From assembly GCA_016789885.1 (NCBI GenBank), contig JAEUPZ010000032.1, forward strand, positions 1-64,000: a DNA stretch of 64,000 nucleotides, read 5' to 3'. How positions within the stretch are numbered: the stretch's first letter is position 1; every line of letters begins with the position of its first letter. Positions 1 to 10,900 of the stretch are shown piece after piece. The notes under the pieces were generated by a model that saw only the letters and a list, made by a program, of their open reading frames with translations, was not told the origin of the DNA and did no database searches. The DNA comes from Chromatiales bacterium (GTDB lineage: Bacteria > Pseudomonadota > Gammaproteobacteria > Steroidobacterales > GCA-2729495). A program made the position numbers and the translations under genes.

Positions 1-1
1 G

Positions 2-139
2 GCGGGCAACCCGCTGCTGGCGCAGATCAGCGACGGCTTCATCCAGGTGCAGGTGGTGCCGGTGCCAGCGGCCGCGTGGCTGTTCGCGAGCGGCCTCGGC
101 CTGCTCGGCCTCGCCCGCCGCAAGACCTTCGCGGCCTGA
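2..139 (+). CDS. C-terminal end of a VPLPA-CTERM (PEP-CTERM-like) sorted protein, 5' partial
   Basis: Only the last 45 codons are in the window. The reading frame ends in VPVPAAAWLFASGLGLLG followed by ARRK and a short tail. This is the three-part exosortase signal: a VP-P-A motif, a hydrophobic transmembrane stretch and a basic cluster. In this family the tail is recognised by an exosortase in the inner membrane and the protein is processed for the cell surface or an exopolysaccharide matrix. The body of the protein lies upstream, so its function cannot be stated. A strong hairpin terminator follows 40 bases after the stop, so it is probably not cotranscribed with the tpsBA locus. Confidence 0.85.
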   Translation, partial: AGNPLLAQISDGFIQVQVVPVPAAAWLFASGLGLLGLARRKTFAA

Positions 140-178
140 GTCGACACTTGCCGCCGGCATTGCCGGTGGCCGGACGGG

Positions 179-209
179 AACCGGCGCCCCACGGGGCGCC
201 GGTTCGTTT
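179..209 (+). terminator. Rho-independent-type terminator hairpin
   Basis: A perfect 12-bp inverted repeat (179-190 with 193-204, arms AACCGGCGCCCC and GGGGCGCCGGTT) is followed by CGTTT. It ends transcription of the VPLPA-CTERM gene and isolates the tpsB operon. The T-tract is short, as is common in GC-rich genomes. Confidence 0.7.
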
Positions 210-294
210 CCGGCCCGTGCCGGCAGCGTCCGCCTGTAACGCCGCCGAAACATCCGCCTGACATCCTGCCGGTCCCGCACGGTTCCGCTGCCGA

Positions 295-1938
295 ATGCGC
301 TCCACCGACCCACACGTCCATGCCTCGCTGGCAGCCTTCCTCGGCTGCGTGGCCCTCGCCTGCGGGTCCCCGGGCAGCGCGGCCGAGCCACCCGCCGACG
401 CATCAGCCGGGGCAGAAGCGCCGGCTGATCCGCCCTTCGACATCTGGGAGTACCGGATCCAGGGCAACACGCTGCTGCCGTCCCTGACCCTCGAGAAGGC
501 GGTCTATCCATTGCTGGGCCCGGGCCGGCGGCTGGCCGACGTGGAGCAGGCCCGCGCCGCCGTCGAGCAGGCCTTCCGCGATGCCGGCTACGCCACCGTG
601 TTCGTGGACATTCCCGAGCAGCAGGTCACCGCCGGCATCGTGCGCCTCGCCGTCACGGAGGGCCGCGTTGCCTCGGTCCGGGTCACCGGGACCCGCTACT
701 TCCGCAACGGCTGGATCGTCGAGCAGGTTCCCGAGGTGCAGCCGGGCGCCGTGCCGCGGCTGGCGGTGTTCCAGGACCAGCTGCGGAAGGTCGGCGCGCG
801 GTCCCAGGACCGCGCCATCACGCCGGTGCTGCGTCCAGGCCGCGAGGCCGGCACCGTCGACGTCGAGCTCAAGGTCAAGGACCAGCTGCCGCTGAACGCT
901 TCCGTCGAGGTCAACAACCGCGCCGTCGCCAACACGACGCCGACGCGGGTCAGCGCCAACGTCAGCTACGACAACCTCTGGCAGCGTGACCATTCCATCG
1001 GCTTCCAGTACCAGGTGGCCCCCGAGGAGCCCGACGAGACCCAGGTCTACGCGCTGTCCTACATCCTGCGGCCGAAGGCGTCGCCGGTGAGCTACGCCTT
1101 CTACGGGGTCAAGAGCGACAGCGACATCGCCGTGCAGGCGGGCGGGGTGAACGTGATCGGCAAGGGCACCATCGTCGGTGCCCGGGCCATCGTGCCGCTG
1201 CCCGCCGGCGACGCCTTCTTCCAGGGGCTGTCGCTGGGCGTCGACTACAAGGACTTCGACGAGAACATCGCCTTCGGCGGCGACCCCGACGACCCGGATG
1301 ACATCGTCACGCCGATCAGCTACCTGAACTGGTCGGCCACCTGGAACGGTACCTGGATCGGTGAGGCCAGCTCCCAGGGCGTCGAAATTGCGCTGAACGC
1401 CGGCCTGCGCAACCTCGGCAACGACAGCGAGGAATTCGCGGACCGGCGCTTCAAGTCGCGGCCGAATTACGTCTACCTCACGGCCGGCTACGACCTGTCG
1501 CGGTCGCTGCCGTGGTGGGGGACGTCCCTCTACTTCGGCTTGAACGGCCAGCTCGCACCCCAGCCGCTGGTGCCCAACGAGCAGTTCAACGTCGGCGGCC
1601 TCGACACCGCCCGGGGCTATTACGAGTCGGAGTTGCTGGCCGACTACGGCCTGCAGGCGACCGGCGAGTGGCGCGGGCCGAACTGGGGGCCCGGCCTCTG
1701 GGAGGCCATCGACTCACTGTACGGGTACACGTTCCTCGACTGGGGCACGCTGCAGCTGCTCGACAGCCTGCCGGACCAGGACAACTCCTTCACGGTCTAC
1801 AGCGCGGGTCTGGGCCTGCGCCTCAAGGCCGATGCGCTGTCGGCGAGCCTCGACTGGGCCCTGCCGTTCAAGGCCGGCAACGTGACCGAGGCGCGGGATG
1901 ACCGCCTGCTGTTCCTGCTGAGGATGGATTTCCGGTGA
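295..1938 (+). CDS. TpsB-type two-partner secretion transporter (ShlB/FhaC/HecB family)
   Basis: 547 residues, an outer-membrane exporter of the Omp85/TpsB superfamily. A signal peptide ends near residue 30. A POTRA_2-like domain runs about 48-125 (IWEYRIQGNTLLPSLTL to VRLAVTEGRVASVRVTG), a second POTRA follows to about 200, and the rest is beta-rich with Gly/aromatic strands and a terminal Phe-Arg. The substrate-pore motif RGY is visible in GGLDTARGYYESE at about 435-450. Family members secrete one cognate TpsA. That partner starts inside this gene's stop codon (4-base overlap, GTGA), so the two are translationally coupled. The start was chosen because the signal peptide begins there; no strong ribosome binding site is visible. 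Confidence 0.93.
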   Translation: MRSTDPHVHASLAAFLGCVALACGSPGSAAEPPADASAGAEAPADPPFDIWEYRIQGNTLLPSLTLEKAVYPLLGPGRRLADVEQARAAVEQAFRDAGYATVFVDIPEQQVTAGIVRLAVTEGRVASVRVTGTRYFRNGWIVEQVPEVQPGAVPRLAVFQDQLRKVGARSQDRAITPVLRPGREAGTVDVELKVKDQLPLNASVEVNNRAVANTTPTRVSANVSYDNLWQRDHSIGFQYQVAPEEPDETQVYALSYILRPKASPVSYAFYGVKSDSDIAVQAGGVNVIGKGTIVGARAIVPLPAGDAFFQGLSLGVDYKDFDENIAFGGDPDDPDDIVTPISYLNWSATWNGTWIGEASSQGVEIALNAGLRNLGNDSEEFADRRFKSRPNYVYLTAGYDLSRSLPWWGTSLYFGLNGQLAPQPLVPNEQFNVGGLDTARGYYESELLADYGLQATGEWRGPNWGPGLWEAIDSLYGYTFLDWGTLQLLDSLPDQDNSFTVYSAGLGLRLKADALSASLDWALPFKAGNVTEARDDRLLFLLRMDFR

Positions 1939-4900
1939 GCCTGTACCGTCGCATCGGTCTGACGCTGGGCGTCGCCCTGTACGTCGCGTTCCCGGGGCTG
2001 CCGGCCGCGGAGCTGCCGGTGCCCTGCGCCGGCGGCAGCTGCGTGGGTGTCCCGGGCTTCGTGAGCGACGGTGCTGCCACGGCCGTCGTCAATGCGGCCG
2101 GCACGACGCTCGATGTCAACCAGACGACGAGCCGGGCGGTGCTCAACTGGGCCGAGTTCAACGTCGGCGCCGGCAAGACCGTCAACTTCAAGCAGCCCGG
2201 CGCCGATGCGCTGGCCGTCAACCGCATCTTCCAGGGCAGCCCCAGCCAGATCTTCGGCGCCATCAGCGCCAACGGGCAGATCTACCTCATCAACCAGAAC
2301 GGGATCCTGTTCAAGCCGGGATCCCAGGTGAACGTCAGTTCGCTCATCGCCTCGAGCCTCCAGATCGACCCCGAGGCGCTCTCCGGCGGCATCCTCAACC
2401 CGGCGCTGCTGACCCAGGGCAAGGCGGCCTTCGCGAGTGACGGCCGCGTCTTCGTGATCGACGGCAACGGCCAGGTGGTCAACGGACCGGACGGGCAGCC
2501 CCTGCAGGTCAAGGTGGCGGTCGAGGAGGGTGCGACCCTCAGGTCCGACGCCAAGGGTGGCGGCCGCATCGCACTGCTCGCCCAGCAGGTCGAGAATGCC
2601 GGCACCATCGAGGCCCCGGGCGGGCAGGCCATCCTCGCCGCCGGCGAGAAGGTCTATCTGCAGGCCAGCGAGGACCCGGAGCTGCGCGGCCTGCTCGTCG
2701 AAGTCGATGTCGGCGGCAAGGCCTGGAACCAGGCCACCGGCCGGATCTCGAGCAGCCTCGGCAACGTCACGATGGTGGGCCTCGCCGTGAACCAGGACGG
2801 CCGGGCGTCGGCGACGACGTCGGTCCAGGCCAACGGCTCGGTCCGCCTGCTGGCGCGGGACACGGTGACCGTGACCCGGCCCACCAACACGACCTTCGCC
2901 CTGCTGACGCAGAAGGCCGGCGCCGCCGAACTGGGCTCCGGCAGCGTCACCGAGGTGACGCCGGACCAGGCGACGCTGGCGACGACGGCGGTGGACGACC
3001 AGCGGCAGCTGCCGTCGACGGTTGAGGTCGTCGGCCGCGAGGTGACGTTCCGCGGGGGCAGCCTCGTCCGGGTGCCCGGTGGCGAGATCACGGTGCAGGC
3101 GCTGCCCAACCCGTCGGTCACCCGCCCCACCGGCGAGACGCCGCTGCCCGTCGATGCCCAGGCGCGGATCCTCGTCGAGTCCGGCGCCCGCATCGACGCG
3201 TCCGGCTCCACGGCCGACGTCAGCATCACGCGCAACGTCGTGGCGGTCGAGCTGCGCTCCAACGAGCTCAAGGACGCGCCCCTCCAGCGCGACGGGCCGC
3301 TGCGGGGCAAGACGGTGTTCGTCGATGCCCGCGTCGGCACGCCGCTCGCCGACGTTTCCGGCGCGCTGGCCACGATCCCGCGGGACATCAACGAACGTAC
3401 CTCGGCCGGTGGCACGATCAGCCTGGTCTCCCAGGGCAGCGTCGACGTCGCGGCGGGCGCCACCGTCGACGTCTCGGGCGGCGGCATCAACTACGCCGGC
3501 GGCGTGATCCGCACCAGCTGGCTGGTGACGCCGGACCGTCGGCTGGTCGAGATCGGCAGCGCCGATCCCGACTCCCCGTACACCGACGTACTGAACCCGA
3601 CGGTACGGAAGGTCTACGAGCGCTGGGGCATCGTCGAGGAGCGCCCGGTGGCTGGCTTCGGCCGCTTCGAGCCCGGCTATTTCGAAGGCCGCGACGCCGG
3701 TACCGTGCAGATCGCTGCGCCCGGCATCGCCCTCAACGGTGCGCTGGTCGGCAAGGTCACCGCGGACGTGCGCCAGCGCACGCCGACTACACAGCCGCTC
3801 GGTGGCCGGCTGGTGATCGGCCTGCCGGACGGCCAGGGCCTGACGCTGCCCGACTTCCGCGCGCCGTCGATCCGGCTCGCCGACGGACCTGGCAGTGGCA
3901 CCGGCGACGTGCTCGACCTCGCCACCCGCTACTTCGACGAGGGCGGCTTCACCCGTGCATCGCTCTACAGCAACGGCACCATCACCGTGGCGCCCGGCGA
4001 CGGCGCCCTCACGCTGGGCCCCCGCGGCAGCCTGCAGCTGACGGCGGCCCGGGTCGACGTGAACCGCGCTGTCAGCGTGCCCGGCGGCGTCATCGAGGCG
4101 CGCTCGGTCACGGTGAACCCCCTGGCCCCCGGTGCCACGGGCGGCCGGCCCGGTGTCTCGGTCGCCGACGGGGTCGTGCTCGACACCAGCGGCCGGTGGG
4201 TCAACGACACGCCGGGTGTGGCACCCGTTGTCCCCGCCGATCCCGTGGTCCTCGACGGCGGGCGCGTGACGCTGGCAGTCGATGCCGTGGGCGGGGAGCT
4301 GCGGGTCGGTGATGGCGTCGCCCTGCGTGCCGACGGCGGCGCGTGGCTCGATGCCCGGGGCCGCCTCCAGACCGGCGCCGGCGGTGACGTCGCGGTGCTC
4401 GCGACGGGCACCGACGTCTCCCTCGCGACCCTCGGCGGGCTCGACCTGTCGGCCTGGGGCCTGCAGCAGCGCGGCGGGACGCTGCGCTTCGGCGCCAACC
4501 GCATCCGCGTCGCTGCTGATGGTGCCGCCATGGGCGAGGCCCAGACGGCCGATCCGCTGGCCGGCGACGTGCCCTACGTCCTGCGACCGGAGTTCTTCGG
4601 GCAGGGCGGTTTCCGCGAGTACCGCGTGGTGGCCTCGGGCAAGCGCAGTGCGGCCGGGACCGAGCCCCTCGTCATTGCCGGCAATGCCGCGCTGTCGCCC
4701 CGGCAGCAGCAGCGCCAGCTGACCGGTGATTTCGCGCAGGCCGCCACCGGCACCGCCATCACCGCCGTCTCGCGCGAGTTCCTGCCGCGACCGGACCTGC
4801 GGGACCCCGCAAGCCTCGCCTTTGCCTACGAGCCCCACGCCCAGGTGACGCCGTCGAACGCGGGGGCACTCGTCATGGGGCAGGGCGCCAGCATCGACCT

Positions 4901-7900
4901 CGACCCGGGCGGCACCGTCGACTTCACGGCGCCGACCCGCATCCGCATCGACGGGAGCATCGTGGCGCCGTCGGGCGGCGTGACTGCGACCCTTGTCCGG
5001 CCACCCGCGTCCCTCGACGAGGGCTTCGATCCGGCGGCCGGAATCTTTTTCGGCGGCCAGGCACTGGTGGACCTGCGCGGCGCCTTCATTGCGACGCCCA
5101 ACGACGTCGGGCTGCGCCAGGGGACGGTGCGCGACGGTGGCCGCGTCAACCTCGTCGCCGAGCGCGGCCGCATCGAGCTGGCCGAAGGCGCGACGGTCGA
5201 TGTCGCCGGTGCCCAGGCCGTGCTGGACCTGCCGGCGGCGGGCGGCGTGTCGACGGGCCCGGTGACGGTGGCCACGACGGTCGGCAGCCGCGGTGGGCGC
5301 GTGGACCTGCTGGCGCCCGAGGGCATCGTGCTCGACGCGACGCTGCGCGGAGCCGGTGGCACGGCCAGCAACGCCGGCGCCACGCTGGCGCTCGGCGTGA
5401 GCCGCCAGCGGGGCTTCGACGTGGAGGCTGAGCTGCTGCCGACGTTCCCGGCCACGCCCCGGGAGATCGTCATGGGCAGCGGTGTCGCGCCGGCCAACGG
5501 GGTCGCCGGCCTCGATCCGTCACGCCTCGCCGGCAGCGGCTTCGACGGCCTGGTGCTGCAGGCCGACGACCGGATCCGCTTTGCCTCGCCGGTGGACCTG
5601 GCCTTCCGCAACCGGCTCGAGCTGCAGGCCCCCAACATCGTGGCGCCCGGTACCGGTGACGTGGCCCTGCAGGCGAACTACGTGGCTCTGGGCCCGCAGC
5701 TGCGCGGCGGCCCGCCGGCCGGCGCCGCCACCGCGGGCGCGTCACGCCTTGGCGTGACGGCCGGTACCATCGACCTGTCCGGCGACGTCGCGCTGCAGGG
5801 CTTCGGTGACGTGGCCCTGTCGGCCCGGCAGGACATCCGCGCGACGGGCCTGTCGAACGATACCGGCACCGTGCTCTCCGGCTCGCTCTCCACGGCGGGT
5901 GCGCTGACGCTCACTGCGGCGCAGGTCTACCCGACGACCTTCAGCGATTACCTGATCCGCGTCCTGCCGGGATCCGCCCCGGGCGTGCTCCGCATCCTGC
6001 CGAGCGGCCAGGCCCCCGGCACCGTCCTGTCGGCGGCGGGCAAGCTGCGGCTCGAGGCTGCCAGCATCGAGCAGGCGGGCGTGCTGCGTGCGCCGCTTGG
6101 CGAGATCGAGCTGAACGCCAGCGGCTCGCTGGACCTGGCGCCCGGCAGTGTCACGTCCACCGCCTCCGTGGGCCAGGTCGTGCCCTTCGGCCGTGTCTCC
6201 GCCGGCACCAGCTGGACCTACGAGGCCATTCCCGGGCTGTTCGCGCCCATCGCCGCGCCGCGGGCCCAGCGCATCGCCCTGAACGCAGACCAGGTCAGGG
6301 TTGCGGAGGGCGCCTCGGTCGATGTGCGTGGTGGTGGCGACGTGTACGCCTACGAGTTCCTGCCGGGCCCCGGCGGCTCGACGGATGCGCTCGCCGCCGG
6401 CGCCAACCCGAACCTCTTTGCCATCGTGCCGGGTGTCCGCTTCGGTGCCTACGACACGCAGGAGTACCGCGGCACGTCGCTGCAGCCCGGGGACAGCGTG
6501 CGGCTCGCCGAGGTGCCCGGCCTGCTGCCGGCCGGCGAGTACGCGCTGCTGCCGGCCCGCTACGCTCTGCTGCCCGGCGCGGTGCTGGTCGAGGCCCGTC
6601 CCGAGGTGCAGGACATCGTCCCGGGCGAGGTCCGCAGCCTCGCGGACGGGGCACGGGTTGCGGCAGGCGTCAGGACCATTGCCGGGACCGATATCGCCGA
6701 CAGCCGGACCATCGGCTTCGCCGTCCGGCCCGGCTCCTTCGGCCGGGAGCTTGCCGAGTACCGCGACTACTTCGGCAACAGCTTCTTCCCGGCCCGCGCG
6801 ACGGCCAACGACGCGGTGCCGCCCCTGGTCGCCCGCGATGCCGGCGCCGTGCAGTTCGGCGTGGGCAGCGAGCTCGACCTGGCAGGGCAGCTGCTGCTCG
6901 ATCCTGACCGCGGCGATGCCGCGACCCCGGCCGACGACGGGCGCGGCGCGCGCATCGACCTCAGCGCCGAGCGTCTCCGCGTCGTGGCGTCCGCCGGCAG
7001 CGGGCCGGCCGGCGTCGTCGAGGTCGAGGCGGCGGCGCTGAGCGGCCTGCCGGCCGAGAGCATCCTGCTCGGCGGCGTCCGGCGGGCCGTCAGTGATGGC
7101 GTCGAGGTGGATCCCGCGGCCCGTACGGTGGAGATCGCGGAGAACGTGACGCTGACCGGCAACGAGGTGCTGCTGGTCGGCCGCGAGACGGTGACCGTCG
7201 GCGATGGCGCCCGCCTGGCCACCACCGGCGAGCGCATCGATCAGGGCACGGGCGTGCTGCGCATCACCGGCGATGGTGGCAGTGCCGTGGTCCGCGTCTC
7301 CCGTCGCCCCCTGGGGGGCTTCGAGCGCACGGGCACCGGGGCCGCCGGTGACGTCCTGATCGGCACCGGCGCCACGCTGGCGGCCTCGGGCTCGGTCCTC
7401 GTCGACGCCGCCGGTACCGCCCGGTCCTTCGGCGGCTACGAGGTCGGCACCGGGGGGCTTGCCTTCGGCTCCGGCCGTATCGTGCTCGGGGCCGACCAGC
7501 GCAGCGTGACCGACGGACTCGCCCTCGACGCTGGCAAGCTCGCGGCCATCGGCAGCGCCGGCGAGCTGCGGCTGCGCGCCCGAGAGAGCATCGACGTGGC
7601 GGGTACCGCCACGCTCGGCTCTTCGACGGCGCGGCCGGCGCGCCTCGTGCTCGATGCCCCCGGCATCCGGCGGCTCGAGGGCGATGCCGCCTTGCAGGCC
7701 GGCGAGCTGGTGGTGCGCAATACCTCGGGCCTCGTGGCCGCCGATCCGGCGGAGGGCGGCGGCAGCCTGACGCTCGCAGCCGACCGTCTGGTCTTTGCGG
7801 GCGGCGACTTTGCCGTGGGTGGCTTCGGTGCCTTCGGCGTGCAAGCCGCCGCGGCAGTGCTGGCCAGCGGTGACGCCACGGTGCGTTCCGGCGCCGCGCT

Positions 7901-10900
7901 GGACATCCTCACGCCCGTGCTGGCGGGCGATCCCGGGTCACAGCTGACGCTCGCGGCGCCGGGGCGCGACGTCACCCTGCGTCGGCCGGCTGGCCCCTTG
8001 CCGCCGACCGTCGCTGCCGTCGGCGCCGCCCTCGAGGTCAGCGGCGGCTCGGTGACGGCGGACACGGCGCTGTTGTACCCCGCGGGGCGTGTGCGGCTGA
8101 TCGCCGATGACACCGTCACCATCGGCAGCAATGCCGTCGTTGACGTCAGCGGCCGCCGTCTCGACTTCGCCGGCGAGCGCGTCGACGTGGCCGGTGGTGC
8201 CGTCGAGGTCGTGGCCCGCAGCGGCGGGGTGCAGTTCGAGGCCGGATCCCGGGTCGACGTCTCCGCCGGCACTGGTAACGCCGCCGCCGGATCCCTGCGG
8301 ATCCTGGCCGCCGGCGACGCCAGCTTCGCTGGCGGACTCGAGGGCGGGGCAGGTGATGCCGGGCGCAGCGGCCTGTTCGACCTCGTCGCCGCGGGGATCG
8401 ACAGCCTGGGGGACGTGGCGGCCCGGCTGGCCGCCGGCGGCTTCCGCCGCTTCATTGGCATCGAGACGACCGGCGGTGACCTGACCCTGGCAGCGGGCGA
8501 GACGGTCCGCGCGAACGAAGTGGTGGTGGCGGCCAGTGGTGGTGCGCTCACCGTCGACGGCCAGGTCGATGCCTCCGGTGCCGACGGCGGCGGGCGGATC
8601 GTGCTTGCTGCCCGCGAGGACCTGACCGTCGGGGCCACGGCTGGGCTCGACGCCCGGGCGACGGGCCAGGGCGGCCGCGGCGGCGAGATCCTGCTGGCGA
8701 GCACGGCGGGCGACGCGAGTCTGGCGGCAGGCAGCCGGCTCAGGCTCGACGGCGCCGGTGGCGAGGCGGGCGGTGAGCTGCTGGTCCGCGTCGCGCGGGA
8801 CGGGAACGACGCGCGGCTGGCCGTGTTCGACGCGACGATCGAGGGCGCTGCGAAGACCATCCTCGAGCCGGTCCTGACCACCGCGCCGGTCAGCAACATC
8901 GTCGCCAGCACCATCACCGGCTTCCGCAACACGCTGAATGCCTACATGTCTGCCGCACCCGCCGCGATCCGCTCGCGCCTCGGCAGTGCCGCCGACAACC
9001 TGCTGGTCCGTCCCGCCCTCGAGGTCGTCGGCAACGGCGACATCCGCGTCGGCGCGGCCTGGGACTTTGCGACCTGGCGGTGGGACGGCCAGCCTGGCTA
9101 CCTCACCATCCGCGCGCCCGGCTCCCTCGACGTCGCGGCCCGCATCAGCGACGGCTTCACCGGAACGGGCCTGTCGCTGGCGCAGCTGGCGGGTGACTCC
9201 TGGAGCTACCGGCTGGTGGCCGGCGCCGACCGCGACAGTGCGCTGCCGCTGGCGGTGCGCGGGCGCCTGCTCGACGCCGGCGAGGAGGCCCTGACGCTGG
9301 GGGCTGGCGTCACCGTGCGCACGGGTACCGGGGACATCCGCCTGGCCTCGGCCGGCGACGTCGTCTTCGGCAGCAACACGACGACGGTCTACACCGCGGG
9401 CGTGGCGGCCCGCGCCCCGAGCAACACCGGGGGGCTCCGGGCCAGCTGGTCCCGGGACGGCGGCGACATCAGCCTGGCCGCGGGCCGCGACATCGTGGCG
9501 GAGCTGCCGTCGCAGCTGCTGAGTGGCTGGAACGTCCGCATCAGTCCGACGGGCCCCGTGCAGTGGGCCATCGACTACAACCGCTTCGCCCAGGGCATCG
9601 GCGCCCTGGCCGGGGGGCGCGTGGACATCTCGGCTGGCCGCGACGTCGCGAACATTGCGGCGACGGTGGCCACGACCCGCGGCGAGATCCCGGGGCAGCT
9701 CGGCACCTTCGAGACCTGGGGCGGCGGCGACCTGCGCGTCGCGGCAGGCCGGGACGTGCTGGGCGGCACCTGGTCGACCTGGGACGGCGACACGGACATC
9801 AGCGCCGGCCGCTCGATCACCTTCGGCACGACGGCAGACTTCACGGAGATTGCGCCGACCATCGCGAGCGGCCGTGGCCAGGTCAGCCTGCTGGCGCGGT
9901 CGGGGATCGACGTCGGTGCCTTCGTCAACCCGACCGTTGTCAGCCCCGCCAACTTCGGTGCCGTCGCGCTGCGGACCTTCTTCTACAACTATCTGCAGAC
10001 CGACGCGGTGACGCTGACGAGCCTCGCCGGCGACGTGCGCATCTTCAACGACGTCCTGGCCCTCGACGCAGTGCTGCCGGGCGCCTCGGGCGACACGGCC
10101 TTCGGCGTGCTGCCGCCGACGCTGCGGGCGCGGGCCACGGGCGGCGACGTCGAGCTGGTGAACGGCATCCGCATGCTGCCGGGACAGGCCGGGCAGCTCG
10201 AGCTCATCGCCGCCGGTTCGGTCCGCTCGCCCAATGGCGCTGAGCTGATCATGTCGGATGCGCTGCCCGGGGCGCTGCCATCGGCCGACGTGCCTGCCGA
10301 GTCGGGCGTCAATGCCGAGGCGCCGTTCCTGCCGACGGCCCGGGCCGCGATCCACGCCGGCGATGACCGGCCCGTCGTGATGGTGGCCGCCGGCGGCGAC
10401 GTGGCGGGCGGTGCCTACGAGCTCGCCAAGCACTTCCGCGTAGTCGCCGCCCGCGACGTGCGCGACATCTCGCTGTCCGGCCAGAACACCAGCAGTACCC
10501 AGATCAGTCTCGTGCAGGCGGGGCGCGATGTCCGGCTGAGCTCATCGAGCCGCAGCCTCAACGACCGCATCGAGCTCGGCGGCCCCGGGCGCCTGCAGGT
10601 AATCGCGGGCCGCAACATCGAGCTCGGCTTCTCCCGGGGCATCACGAGCGTCGGCCAGACCCTGAACCCGCAGCTGCCGGGCGGCGGTGGCGCGGCGCTC
10701 GACGTGTGGGCGGGCCTCGGCGGCGAGCCCGCCTACGGCGAGTTCAACCAGCGCTACTGGGTCGGGCAGTACGGCGACGAACTGGCGCGGTACACCGGTG
10801 GCGACGAGGACTTCCCGGGCCTCATCGGCTACGTGGCACAGGTGACCGGCCGGCCCGACCTGACTACCGACAACGTCTGGACGGCCTGGGCCGGGCTGCA

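Noticed and set aside
1797..4838. A 1,013-codon open frame on the minus strand, antisense to tpsA
   Set aside because: GC-rich codon bias on the sense strand leaves the antisense frame open. The translation is low-complexity, rich in Arg, Ala, Gly, His and Asp, with no domain, and it runs opposite to a clear TpsA.
7938..10433. An 831-codon minus-strand open frame inside tpsA
   Set aside because: Same shadow effect; no start signal, no recognisable motif, and complete overlap with well-supported beta-helix repeats.
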